This document shows, piece after piece, positions 33,067 through 44,233 of a stretch of DNA of 64,000 nt (position 1 is the first letter of the stretch; every line of letters starts with the position of its first letter). The position numbers and the translations under genes were made by a program. Below the pieces are notes generated by a model. That model was not told the DNA's origin and did not search any database. It saw nothing but the letters and a program-made list of their open reading frames with translations. Source of the stretch: Siphonodentalium dalli. Its lineage: Eukaryota > Mollusca > Scaphopoda > Gadilida > Siphonodentaliidae. The DNA is taken from contig CP136063.1 in NCBI GenBank assembly GCA_032622095.1, positions 63,193,897 through 63,257,896 of the forward strand. The letters are read 5' to 3'.

Positions 33067-35925
33067 AGTAATAAGGTAACTACTCGTCAATGATGTACTG
33101 TGTCTCAGTACTGAACTTGAAAATTTAAGCAACTGGTTGGTAGATAATAAACTATCCCTACATTTGGGGAAAACGGAATCTATTCTTTTTGGCTCACAAC
33201 CTAAGATTCGTAAACAGTCAAAGCTAATAGTTAACTGTAAGGACATTTCAATAAATTCCACAACCTCAGTCAAATATCTAGGAGCAATATTGGACCAAAA
33301 TTTAAATGGAGAAATGATGGCTGAGTCAGTTTTGAAGAAAATCAATTCTCGTATTAAATATATGTATCGAAAAGCAAAATTTCTAAATCAGCACTGTAGG
33401 AAACTTATGGCTATGTCTCTTATCCAATGTCATTTTGATTATGCATGCAACTTTTCGTTTTCTCCACTTACAGTCAAAACTAAAGGAAAACTTCAGACCT
33501 CCCAAAAATAGGATGGTTAGATTTATTCTTGGTCTAGAAAGTTTCAGTCATATAAATTTAGATCACTTTCAACATCTCAAGATGTTCCCAGTAGAGAATA
33601 GGATAATTCAAAGAAAATTGATACTCATGAAAAAGATCTATGATAATAATGGCCCAAATTACCTCAATTCTATGTTTACCTTAGCAAATCCTTCCCATAA
33701 CACAAGATCTGGAAAATTCAAATATAATATCCCCTCTGTTGGACCTTTTGGTTCGAAGAGTTTTATGTATTCCGGCATTAAATGCTGGAATAATGTTGTA
33801 AAATATTTAGATCCTTCATGTAATGAGAAACAATGGAGAGCCGACATTGTTGAAAGAATCTGGATATATATCAAACAAAGCGATGAAAGCATTTATAAAT
33901 ACTTTTGAAATAAGGTTGAATTAAGCAAATCCCCCTTTGATTGATCATTTTTGTCATTTACATAGTATATATAGTTGGAAGCAATTTTCATGGTGTGGTC
34001 GAGGAGTCATGTGATCTGAAGTCAGCAGGGTCCACAATGGAATCAAATTGGCTATGCCAGCTTTTTGTGCAACCCTGTTGGCTCTAGATCTCATGAAACT
34101 TGTCCCACTCTGTGACATGTCACACTGAATCTGCTTATACTTATTTTATTACTGATTCCATTTATACTCTACAGTCACATCTAGATTCTATTTACAACCT
34201 CATATAAAACATATACATATGTTACCTATTCTTACTCTGTTACAATGTTTCATGATTCAAGAGCCAATAAACTTATCTTATCTTATCTTATGCTTGAATA
34301 CATAAATGATTAATAAGGTAACAACTACCCGTCAATGACCGACGTCTTAATATAGAAAGGTTTTATAAGGTAACTAACTACACGGCAATGATACTTATTA
34401 TAGAAGGTTAATAATTTAACTTCTTGTCAATGATGCTTTAATATAGAAAGGGTTAATAATGTAACTACCCGTCAATAATGCTTTAGTGTAGAAATGGTTA
34501 CTAAGGTAACTACATGTCAATGATGCTTTAATAAAGAAAGGGTTAATAAGATAAAGTTCTACACGTCAATGATGCTTAAATATAGAAAGGGCTAATAGGG
34601 TAACTACACGTCAATGATGTTTTAATATAGAAAGGGTTAATATGGTAATTACACGCCAATGGTGCTTTAATATAGAAAGGGTTAATATGGTAACTACCGT
34701 CCATGATGCTTTAATATATAACTGGCTACTATGATAACTACATGTCAATGATGCTTTATTGTAGAAAGGATTAATAATGTAACTAATCACCAATGATACT
34801 CATTATAAAAAGGGTTAATAAGGTAACTGCCTGTCAATTATTGCTTCAACGTAGAAAGGGTTAATAAGGTAATTACACGCCAATGGTGCTTTAATATAGA
34901 AAGGGTTAATATGGTAACTATCAGTCAATGATGCTTTAATATAGAAAGTGTTATAATATGGTAACTGCACGTCAATGATGCTTTGATACAAAAATGGTTA
35001 ATAAGGTAATTACCCGTCAATGGCGCTTTAATATAGAAATGGTTTATAATGTAACTACTCACCAATGATACTTAGTATAGAAAGGGTTGTTTAATGTAAC
35101 TACCTGTCAATTAATGCTTTAATATAGAAAAGGTTAATAAGGTAACTACACGCCAATGATACTTAGTATAGAAATGGTTAATAAGGTAACTTCACGTCAA
35201 TGATGCTTTAATATAGAAAGGGTTAATACTGTAACTACTCACCAATGATACTTAGTATAGAACGGGTTAATAAGATAACTACCCAGCAATAATGATGCTT
35301 TAATATAGAGAGGGTTATAATAAGGTAACTACACGTCAATGATGCTTTAATGCATAAATGGTTAATAAGGTAACTACCCGCCAATGGCGCTTTAATATAG
35401 AAAGGGTTAATAATGCAACTACTCACCAATGATACTTAGTATAGAAAGGGTTAATAAGGTAACTACCTGTCAATTAATGCTTTAATATAGAAAGGGTTAA
35501 TAAGGTAACTACACGCCAACGGTACTTAGTATATAAAGGGTTAATAAGGTAACTATATACGACAATGATACTTTGATATATACAGAGTTAAGGAGCCAAC
35601 TACCCGTCAATGATGCTATACTATAGAAAGGGTTAACATTGTAACTACACATCAATGATATTTTAATATAGAAAGGGTTAATAAGGTAACTACGCGTCAA
35701 TGATGCTTTAATAAAGAAAGGGTTAATAAGGTAACTTCACATCAATGGTGCTTTAATATAGAAAGGGTTAATAATGTAACTACTCACCAATGTTACTTAG
35801 TATAGAAAGTGTTAATAAGGTAACTACCTGTCAATTAATGATTTAATATAGAATGGTTAATAAGGTAACTACACGCCAATGGTGCTGTAATATAGAAAGG
35901 GTTAATAAGGTGACTTCAATGCAGA
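33067..35925. repeat. 45-bp minisatellite (main block 34300-35925)
   Basis: About 36 imperfect units of GGTTAATAAGGTAACTACAC, GTCAATGATGCTTTAATATA and GAAAG. One partial unit lies before the LINE (33067-33095) and the rest after it. Units vary by substitutions and small indels, so the array is old. Its right edge is about 10 bp from the right palindromic array of element F. Confidence 0.88.
33096..34290 (+). pseudogene. 5'-truncated LINE inserted in the 45-bp minisatellite
   Basis: The frame from about 33096 reads LENLSNWLVDNKLSLHLGKT, ESILFGS, then VKYLGAILDQNLNGE, the palm/thumb end of a CR1/Jockey-like reverse transcriptase. A one-base insertion in the A-run near 33506 moves it into the frame that ends at 33908 (RMVRFILGLES, then HNTRSGKF). 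The 3' UTR ends in AATAAACTTATCTTATCTTA (34270-34289), a short tandem tail typical of such LINEs. Minisatellite sequence abuts both sides. Confidence 0.85.
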
Positions 35926-35929
35926 TTAT

Positions 35930-36239
35930 ACAGTTTAACAAAATACCACAGGTGTATATATCCGGGTGAACACTGTAGTAAATACCTGGGCGAAACCCTG
36001 GTGTAAATACCTGGGTGTAAATACCTGGTGTAAATACCTGGGTGTAAATCCGTAAAAACCCGGGTAAACTGGGGTTTATACCTAGCATATATAGAAAACA
36101 CCTGGGTAAATCTATATAAATCCCTGATTTACCTGGGTGTAACCTGGGTGTGACCTGGGTGGAACCAGGGTAAAACCTATATGTACCGGGGTATACCTAG
36201 GTAAACACCAATATTTACCCAGGTACATTTTTATATGGG
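35930..36239. repeat. Right palindromic array and terminal repeat of element F
   Basis: Repeats of AAATACCTGGGTGTAAATAC and ACCTGGGTGTGACCTGGGTG. The last 27 bases are the inverted terminal repeat. It is shorter and more diverged than the left array. Confidence 0.85.
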
Positions 36240-37187
36240 TTTGCATGTGACGTGTGCGGAAAGACATTCAGTGATCAGAGTACCAGGAACAAACATAAAA
36301 AAATTCACGAAGTGAACCAGCGTCAGAATCATCGTTGTTCTGAATGTAGCAAATGTTTCACCACCGCTGCTAATTTGAAGGCACACATGAAACTCCATCC
36401 GGGTGTGAGACCATATGAGTGCGAAGATTGCGGAAAGTCTTTCACGAAGGCTCATCATCTGACTCGGCATAGACAGAGCTTCCACACTGGAGATCACGAT
36501 TTCAAATGCAATATTTGTGAAAAAGGTTTCCACGAACGACGTCAATTGATTGCACACGTAATGATTCACACAGGAGAAAAGCCATATAAGTGTGAGACGT
36601 GTGGGAATGGTTTCAGATCGAAAACACTCCTAGTAGCGCACACGAGGATCCATTCTGGCCGTAGAGAATACAAATGTACTGTATGTGGCAAGTCATTTAC
36701 CGCGTCTGGTGGACTGACCGTACACATGAGAATCCACACGGGAGATCGTCCGCATAAATGCAACCTTTGTGGGAAAAGATTCACCCAAAGAACTAGTCTA
36801 GTTACGCATATGAGGATCCATACAGAAGAGGTGCCATATACATGTGACCTATGTAACAAGGGATTCGCTCAGCAGCAGCAGCTTACTAGTCATTCGATAA
36901 CGCACAGTGGACTCGAACCATATAAATGTGAGCAATGTAGTAAATCTTGTACAACCTCCAGCGCCCTGACTGACCACACCCGGAGGTTTCACACGGGCGA
37001 GAGACCTCATAAATGCTCTGAATGTGACAAGAGATTCGTTTCTTCAAATGAGCTAACTGGCCACACCAGGAGAATTCACACCGGGGAGAAACCTTATAGC
37101 TGCACCATGTGTGACAAGAGATTTGTTTTTTCTGGTGCGCTAACTGGCCACACCCGGAGAAATCACACCGGAGGGAAACCTTATTGA
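36240..37187 (+). pseudogene. C2H2 zinc-finger gene, 3' half (interrupted)
   Basis: The frame is open straight from the edge of element F and starts mid-linker (F-ACDVCGKTFSDQS). Eleven fingers follow, including C-x2-C-x12-H-x3-H types (CETCGNGFRSKTLLVAH; CTVCGKSFTASGGLTVH) and four with H-x4-H spacing (HLTRHRQSFH, ALTDHTRRFH, ELTGHTRRIH, ALTGHTRRNH). The last intact finger is followed by TGGKPY and a TGA where related fingers have a Lys codon, and the next Cys is Trp. There is no ATG before the first finger, so on its own this is a fragment; it is the continuation of 19414-19776. It could still be expressed if transcription starts in element F or an upstream exon is spliced in. Confidence 0.85.
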
Positions 37188-37560
37188 TGGTCTGAATGTG
37201 ACAAGAGCTTTTTTCGTCCGAGTGCAGTCAATATATATATATATCTTTATTGTCCTCCATAATTGAAGAGTAACAAATGGTATATACATAATACAGTATC
37301 AAAGGTAGCCAAACATTTTGGACAACATGACATTTAACAAATTATAGTATGTACACAGAATGACACAAGTGGCCTGGTTAACACGACGGTTTCAACCCGA
37401 TGAGAGACCTCATAAATGCTCTGAATGTGACAAAAGATCTGTTTCTTCGACTGAGTTAACTCCCCACACTGGAGAGATCACATGGACGAGAGTACCACAC
37501 CGGAGATAAACATTATAGGTGCACCGTGTTTGACAAGCAATACGATTATGTATATATTCA
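37188..37560 (+). pseudogene. Decayed finger tail interrupted by a retroelement 3' end
   Basis: Finger 12 continues past the stop as SECDKSFFRPSAV. It is then broken (about 37212-37378) by an insertion that on the minus strand ends GGAGGACAATAAAGATATAT with an (AT)n tail, the look of a LINE or SINE 3' end. Finger sequence resumes as TRRFQPDERPHKCSECDKRS and then decays. Confidence 0.65.
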
Positions 37561-37578
37561 AACTTGGCGGACAGTTAA

Positions 37579-38116
37579 AGATGGATTATCTCTTTAAAGA
37601 TGGATTATCTCTTTAAATAACAAATTTTAAATAGTTGCGTGGGTATAAAATAATAGATATGAACTGAAGACCCATGGCCGGAAAAGCTGCTATCAATTAA
37701 TATTGATTTTATATCGAATATTAAATCGGGACCGTTTATGTGTCTATTTTTAGAACAGACCATGTGGATGATACCATATTGCGATATAGAGCACTGGGCT
37801 GTTCCTACGGCTACGCCCCGAAAGTAAAATGTCCCAGATTGATTGTTTGTATTGTTTTGTTCCACATATATAAGCGATAATGAGTATAATTAACGTTTAT
37901 TTGTGACAAAATTGTACAATACATTTGTTGGTCTCTGTTAACAGTAACCACTATTGTTCGTTAGCTGAACAAACACACATTTTAGACCAGAAAATATTCG
38001 AAATAAAATTAGTATTAATCGATAGAAACATTTCCGGACAGGAGTCTTAGATTCAAATCTAATATTTTATACCCCGGTAACTATGTAATGCATGTTGACA
38101 AAGAGATAATCCACCT
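37579..38116 (-). mobile_element. Family A MITE, full length (copy A6)
   Basis: TTAA flanks at 37575-37578 and 38117-38120. The first ~20 bp (AAAGATGGATTATCTCTTT) occur twice in tandem, another terminal duplication. The 86-codon minus-strand frame is fully open in this copy (37865-37605). Confidence 0.9.
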
Positions 38117-38120
38117 TTAA

Positions 38121-39202
38121 AACTTTATTCATCAAACGATTTCCAGAAACAAGACGTGCCTGCGACTGGCAGCAAATGTTGACCAATGATGGCTTGAAAA
38201 AACAATATGCATAGATATCTGAGTATTGAAGAAACACTTGAATTATTAATTTTCCTCTGTGCCAAGATGTTTACATAATTAATAGACAGAAGTGAACTTG
38301 AAAGTATAGTTAAATAATTTAAATATTAAAATTCTGGGAATTCCAAGTGGCCTTGACCCGTGCATTATTGTTTGAAATTGACTTTCAATATTTACTTCCA
38401 GTGGCAGTCCAGTCTTGTTTCTGGAATTCGTTTGATGAATAAAGTTTTTAAAAATGGGCACAAACACATCGTATGCAATAAAAAAGGTATGGATGACTTC
38501 GGAATGACTTGCGGAATATATGAGATTAAATATACACGTTCGCGACAAATTATTGCTTGAAATTATTTTATTTTATAACAAGGTGAAAGGCATCTGAACG
38601 GACTGGGAGATTGACGATCCGATTTCTTGGAATATTTCTCTAGTTTGCGATAGGATATCTCGACATCGATTAGTTCAATTTCGCCAAATTATATGTCAAA
38701 CGAAAGGGAATTTTATTGCCAATAAGACACATTTGAGGCTGCAATTGTCGATTTCTAGAATTTAGTAGGGTATTGTTAGTTGGTGTGGATTTAGCCAAAA
38801 TCGATAATTGCAACTAACTGGTATATTCTATATTGCTATTTTGCGCAATGCTCTCCAGGGATCTGTGGGGTTTTGTGTATCGCGTCATTTATCTCACACA
38901 AGCACGGGGTTGCTCATGTGCATTTTTTATAATTACCGCACATGATGATGTTACGTAATCAACCGAAATATAGCAATATAATGTCTAATAATACACCGAA
39001 CGACAAGTGTGGCTTAATATAATTGTCGATACGACGCGAGTACAATCGTGGGAGGATACAACTAGAGGCTCATGACTGCGTGATGGCACAAGTTTTGTAT
39101 AAACAAACTTATTAAAAAGTGTGACATTCTTAGTTTATTACACGGTATTACACCCTACCCGTCCTAGAACCCTCGAATTAAATAAAACAAATATTTTCAC
39201 CA
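38121..39202. other. No gene recognised
   Basis: AT-rich. Two opposing short ORFs near 38280-38560 show no domain. Confidence 0.5.
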
Positions 39203-39314
39203 CAAAATCAATATTAATTGATAGAAGCGATTCCGGACATGGGTCTTCAATTCGTATTAATTATGTTACACCCGCGAAATATTCATAATTATTATATGAA
39301 GAGATAATCCATCT
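39203..39314 (+). mobile_element. Family A MITE, right-end fragment
   Basis: About 110 bp matching the ATTGATAGAAGC...GGGTCTTCA...GAGATAATCCATCT end, followed by TTAA at 39315-39318. Confidence 0.75.
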
Positions 39315-39329
39315 TTAATTCATCGGCTC

Positions 39330-39500
39330 GAATTATTTAAATTTGACGTACCGGTATATACAACTCGAATAAACCAGGTTTAATCCTTAATAAGTGCCAC
39401 ATGTATCATGTGAAGGCCATTCTTCAGTTACCTTCACATGTGCGCTCGCTCCCCGACTCTGGAACACATTTAGCTCCCTGATTCCCAAAGGAACTATAAT
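39330..39500 (+). pseudogene. LINE-like C-terminal remnant, left copy
   Basis: The frame at 39394 includes LAPRLWNTFSSLIPKG, the A-PRLWNsLP signature near the end of CR1/Jockey-like reverse transcriptases. The block is homologous to 43645-43830 in the same orientation (TCAGTTA.CTTCAC, CACATTTAGCTCCCTGATTC). Confidence 0.55.
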
Positions 39501-40259
39501 GCGGGCAACTAGCCACGTATTATTGTCAAAACTCCTGCCTTGGTTCCCCTTGGGCCTAGGGGTTAAGCTTCCGGTACGCTATAGTGAGCGTTACCTTTCT
39601 AACAATGTATGTATAAGTATAGGCATGAAATTCCTGGCCTGTCGTGTTGAGTCCCAGTATGATTCGCAAACATGGTAACAATATTACTAAAATACTACTC
39701 ATTTATGAAATATTACTAACAAGTCTTACTAAAACAATTGGCCCTTCCCTTACTGATAATAAATATATACAGAGTGTATGCGCAGCGGTGATTCTCCTGC
39801 CGCAGGGGGTATTTACAATAACACATCTAGATAGATTATGAGCTGTTATCGTACATGTATGACGTTTTACATCCCAGGAAAACATTTGGTCATATAAGTC
39901 CATGAACTACATTGTAGTCTCATAATAATGGAAGAATTCAGACCTATGATACACATTAGTCATAAGAGTGTAAATGTGTACATAGCACAAACGTTTTTCA
40001 TACGTTCATATTCGTTCGAAATTCTCAGAGTACATTAGTTTATATTATATCTGCACCGCCCACGTATCAGGAATCACGGAACTAAATGGTTTCCCGTAGG
40101 CGACAGTGTTAACGTTTCGGCCAAATTCACTGAATTGAAGCATGCAGGCCATATCAGTGATGTTTACCCGGCTAGATTGACACCAGTTGATCCCGAAAAT
40201 GGTAGAAAAATCATAGGTCATGTGTTTACTTTTAAAAATAAATCCCCAAGTGTACGACA
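39501..40259. other. No gene recognised
   Basis: Spacer before element G. Nothing recognisable. Confidence 0.5.
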
Positions 40260-40815
40260 GGGCTATATAAAAATTTACCGCGGTAAACCTTGCTAAAAAG
40301 TACCGCGGTGCTGTACCGGGGTTTTTTGGTCGAGGTAAACCGCGGTACATTTGACACAATGTACCGCGGTTCATTCACCATGGTAAACCACGGTTTACTG
40401 TGGTTAACCACGGTCTGTTTACCACGGTAAACCACGGTTCATTTACTGTGGTAAACCACGGTTTACTGTGGTTAACCACGGTCTGTTTACCACGGTAAAC
40501 CACGGTTCATTTATTGTGGTTAACCACAGTAAACTGTGGTTTACCACAGTAAATATACCCTGGTTAACCACAGTTTACCGTGGTTAACCACGGCAAACCA
40601 TGGTTTACCACAGTAAATGTACCATGGTTAACCACAGTAAACCATGGTTTACCACATTAAACCATGGTTTACCACAGTAAATGAACCATGGTTAACCACA
40701 GTTTACCACAGTAAATAGACCGTGATTTACCACAGTGAATGAACCATGGTACATCGTGCCACATATACCATGGTTTACCTCGACCAAAAACCTAGATGCA
40801 GCACCGCGGTACGCA
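40260..40815. repeat. Left palindromic array of element G
   Basis: Tandem words TACCGCGGTAAACC, CCACGGTTTACTGTGGTTAA and ACCATGGTTTACCACAGTAA. The outer parts GTACCGCGGTGCTG/GGTCGAGGTAAACC (left) and CTCGACCAAAAACC/CAGCACCGCGGTAC (right) make the block itself one fold-back of about 550 bp. Confidence 0.88.
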
Positions 40816-43159
40816 GTATGATACTACTGATCTCTCCCTGAGTTACCATGGCTGGTTATTTAGAGGAGTCTGCTCACTAATTAATTCTGGAGACTGGAGT
40901 ATTGGAGATTTTGATGGAAATATCACATGTAGAATAAACATGGGCTTATAAATGAGAATTGTAGCAATTTGTAATATAATTTTAAATAAGTCACTTTCAA
41001 TATTGTAATTAATTAGTAGTCGTCTTCGAAATTTTTCTCTGTTCCGTCTTATATGCATTTCTCATCTTTTGACACATATAAAATCTTATGTCAGCTGGCT
41101 TCTTATGCGGGAAGTAGTATCTCACAACATCTGAAAAAGATAACATAAACATACATGTTTGTGAGTTTGTAGTTTGAAGCTATCGACTACCTTAAGTTTG
41201 TTCTTATACCCCAATATCTAAACTAAGGAAAAATTATCATAGATAATTTATCTACCCGGTCAGCGTTTGCATGCATGTTTGTTCTCATACCAATTATAAA
41301 TATTGCATAAATAGCATGTTATCGATTCTATTAAATGGCTATGTAAATATAAATGTAAATGCGATCCCAAGGTGTTAACAATTATATAATCCATCAGGTT
41401 TATATTGGCCGAAATAGTGGCTTACAATATTAACAAACAAGTCAAGAAATGGACAATGAAAATAGGAAATTATGCAAGGGTTACATGTAATAATAAATGA
41501 TGCATTAATGAAGAAAGCTAAAGTGTATTCAGGATTACAACCAGTATGACAAGTTTCGAACAAAGTAGTGTATATCATTTACTGCCAACTTGAAGTTATC
41601 GCTACGAATGAGTCATTATGTTTGAACACAATGTTATAATGAAATTTCTGTAATATATATAGTTAAAAGTAATAACAATTTAAAATAAAGGGATTTAAAA
41701 TTATGTGCCACGGGAAATTTTGTTTTGCCACTCATTTCTGGTGAGACCAGCCACAAAAACTGATTCTAAATTCATTCATCACATTATGATATATTTGGAT
41801 AGATTACACTTTCCACGCAGAAGAGAGTTTCGAAATTGTATAGCGGAAATGATATTACGCATAATTGTGCAACTATACCCCTTTCGACATAGAGCTATCA
41901 TAACTATTTTACACCTAGCTAATACAATCGATATAAACTTACCTCATTTAAAAAAAAACCAAAAGTCCAGGAACAATTATAGATATAACTTCAATGTGTC
42001 GTTTGTCCATACTGATTTCACTTGGTGCAAATTTAAGTGAATCATGATAAAATGTTCAACAGTTAAATTGACGAGAACATTGAGTGATGAATATTACAGA
42101 CAAATTAACAGTAAACTGTCAATTGATAGAGGGTATATATGAAGCAACATAAACATACATCCAGTCTAACAGCATGTGATAGCCCACAGACCCAGAGCAC
42201 AGCACATTAACAGCCACAGGCCATGGAATCCTATCATAGCAAGTATCATATTACACACAGGGGGCTATTTGGTTAGATAAATCACTGTGGCTTTTATATT
42301 GTAACTCTGTGCCAGGAACATGTGTATATAGCATTAGAGTTGGCCACATCTGGGGAAAATTAACAGTTACTAGTAAATTGACTGGCATATGAGAGGAAGC
42401 TGATATCCACTGTAAGATTTTGCACAAACCATATCAACATTTTGAAGAGCGACTTATTTTATCTATCAACATTGCCTTATACCAGGAAAATAAAAAGGAA
42501 ACTTACTTAATTTGTATGGCACAGGCACAGGCATTGCAAAAATCCTAAGCATGGGATTATATGCTGAAAATGAGTAAATGCGATCATAATTGAGAACGCT
42601 CTTTATTATACCGGTATACCATTTCTGGATGACGGCATAAACGCTCTTTATCAGAGACGATCATTGGAATTTTTGATAGCTAATTCAATGCGGTATTTGG
42701 TTTTCAAAACAGCATATTAATAATGTGAGTATGGGTCTGATCTGTACTCGTATAGCTAGAAAAGGAACTTATATGTGTATTGGGTATGTGGTGTCAAAAC
42801 TCGGCCATTACATCTTTTAATTTAAAGGGGTACTGCACACTAAATCTGACCATTTATGGGACCATCTCTATGAATGAATGTTATACTCAGCAGAATGTAT
42901 AGAACAAATGAATTTTAGCTACATGTATATGTATGGATCAGTTCAAAAATACACTTATGTGCTCCATGAATTAATGATGCAAACAACATGGTAATTATAA
43001 TGAAAATGAGTTTATGACTCGTATCCTATTATATAGCGGCCCTCAATACTGAGAAGTTATGCTGTTAATAATTTCTATAATAATATCACCAAACACTATA
43101 ATCAATCGTAATGGCCTCCAAAATCATGTTATGTCTGTACCTAATGCATGGTTCACCTT

Positions 43160-43546
43160 GCATGTGGTGAGATGTGATACACACCTTGATGCACCATGAT
43201 ACACACCTTGATGAACCGTGGTACGTGTACACCTTGATGCACCATGGTATACCAACATTATGTATAAGTATCTACATGTAGGTTATCGTGGTTTACCGTG
43301 GTATACACGGTACACACCTTGGTATACCAAGGTGTTATGCTGATGTACCTTGGTTTACCGTGGTACACCAAGGTGTGCACCGCGGTAAACCATGGTGCTA
43401 TGCTGATGTACCTTGGTTTACCGTGGTACACATCATGGTGCACCGTGGTATATCAGGGTGTTACGTCTATGTACCTTGGTTTACCGTGGTTTACCACGGT
43501 AAAGCATGGTTTTATCGTGGTTTACCACGGTACTTTTTTATAAGGG
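43160..43546. repeat. Right palindromic array of element G
   Basis: ACACCTTGATGCACCATGGT words change to ACCTTGGTTTACCGTGGTAC and GTGGTTTACCACGGTA toward the end at 43546. Confidence 0.85.
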
Positions 43547-43644
43547 TATTCCACAGCCAAATTTGATCTGGACAAATCCAGAACTACAGCAGCTAGTTAA
43601 ATAAATTTCCCGCTCACAAAAATCCATTCCCCCATTCATTCACC

Positions 43645-43830
43645 AGTTTAAATTATTTAGATATGATGTACAAATCAAATAAACGCGATGTCATCCTTTA
43701 ATAACGTGTCGCATGTATCAGGTGAAGGTCATTCTTCAGTTATCTTCACCTTTAGCAATTCCACGGTGTACTCGTTCCCCGACTCTTAGAACACATTTAG
43801 CTCCCTGATTCCATCATCACCCAATACACA
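43645..43830 (+). pseudogene. LINE-like C-terminal remnant, right copy
   Basis: Direct-repeat partner of 39330-39500 (GCATGTATCAGGTGAAGGTC, ACACATTTAGCTCCCTGATT). More decayed; no frame stays open. Confidence 0.5.
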
Positions 43831-44215
43831 TGTCCATTCTGCCGAACCAGGTTTTGAATGTTGTCGATATCATTCTTTTGTCACCTTTAACGGCGTGTAA
43901 AGAACAAAGGAAATCGGTGTTTTTTGTTGACGATAATCTGTCGGGTGTAACCGTAGGTTTTTGATGATATTGAAATTATTACTACAGTCGAGTAACAAAG
44001 TAGACCATACTTTGTTGGCCATAACCAAGTGTCTACTGGGCCTATAATGACAATATTTAATATTAATTTCTTCGATGTGTCTTTGTGCCACGATGGCGAA
44101 GAAAATATTGCGGATATAAACAAGCTGTGAACGCCAGGGCGATATATTTTGTAGATCGCTCAGTGGACAGAGAGGTCGGCTGACAAAACGTAAACAAAAG
44201 CCACATCGTTATCAG
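43831..44215. other. No gene recognised
   Basis: Spacer. The opposing short ORFs at 43870-44123 have no domains. Confidence 0.45.
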
Positions 44216-44233
44216 GTCGCCCGTATCAATGCG

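Larger units (their letters stand above)
19777..36239. mobile_element. Element F: 16,463-bp insertion with palindrome-array ends, splitting a zinc-finger gene
   Basis: The first 27 bases (starting CCCATATAAAAATGTACCTG) are the exact reverse complement of the last 27 (36213-36239). Next to each terminus lie arrays of self-complementary ACCCAGGT/ACCTGGGT words (19777-20630 and about 35930-36239). The outside flanks are consecutive parts of one zinc-finger linker: ..GEKPF at left, ACDVCGK at right. Both flanks abut the element with TTT; a 2-bp TT duplication from an original TTTT restores the frame Pro-Phe-Ala-Cys. The interior holds other transposons, a LINE, a minisatellite and the second 39-codon ORF, but no transposase, polymerase, integrase or capsid-like ORF. 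I do not recognise the family. Alternatively a short element expanded by later internal insertions. Confidence 0.78.
40260..43546. mobile_element. Element G: ~3.3-kb palindrome-array element related to F
   Basis: The left end GGGCTATATAAAAATTTACC and the right end (complement CCCTTATAAAAAAGTACC) match the ends of element F (CCCATATAAAAATGTACC). Arrays of TTTACCGTGGTAAACCACGG-type words occupy 40260-40815 and about 43160-43546. The left array also shares GGTTTTTTGG(T/G)C with the left end of F. The interior 40816-43159 has no recognised gene (a 111-codon ORF at 41705-42040 lacks domains). No target duplication is evident and the left terminus has diverged, so pairing the two arrays as one element is less certain than for F. 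Confidence 0.6.

Noticed and set aside
33067-35925. CRISPR-like regular repeats
   Set aside because: Contiguous 45-bp units without unique spacers in an AT-rich eukaryotic context; a minisatellite.
19777-36239. Element F as a Polinton/Maverick (similar size, TIRs)
   Set aside because: No DNA polymerase B, integrase, ATPase, protease or capsid ORF; termini and TT target site do not fit the usual 6-bp duplication.
19777-36239. Element F removed as an intron using GT at 19790 and AG at 36222
   Set aside because: Joining at these sites leaves 32 extra bases relative to the uninterrupted linker, so the finger frame would be lost. Other sites were not testable by eye.
41705-42040. 111-codon ORF inside element G as a cargo gene
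   Set aside because: No recognisable domain, no second copy, and composition like the surrounding DNA.
43258-43566. Overlapping ORFs of 61-92 codons in both directions
   Set aside because: Products of the ACCGTGGTAAACC palindromic array of element G.
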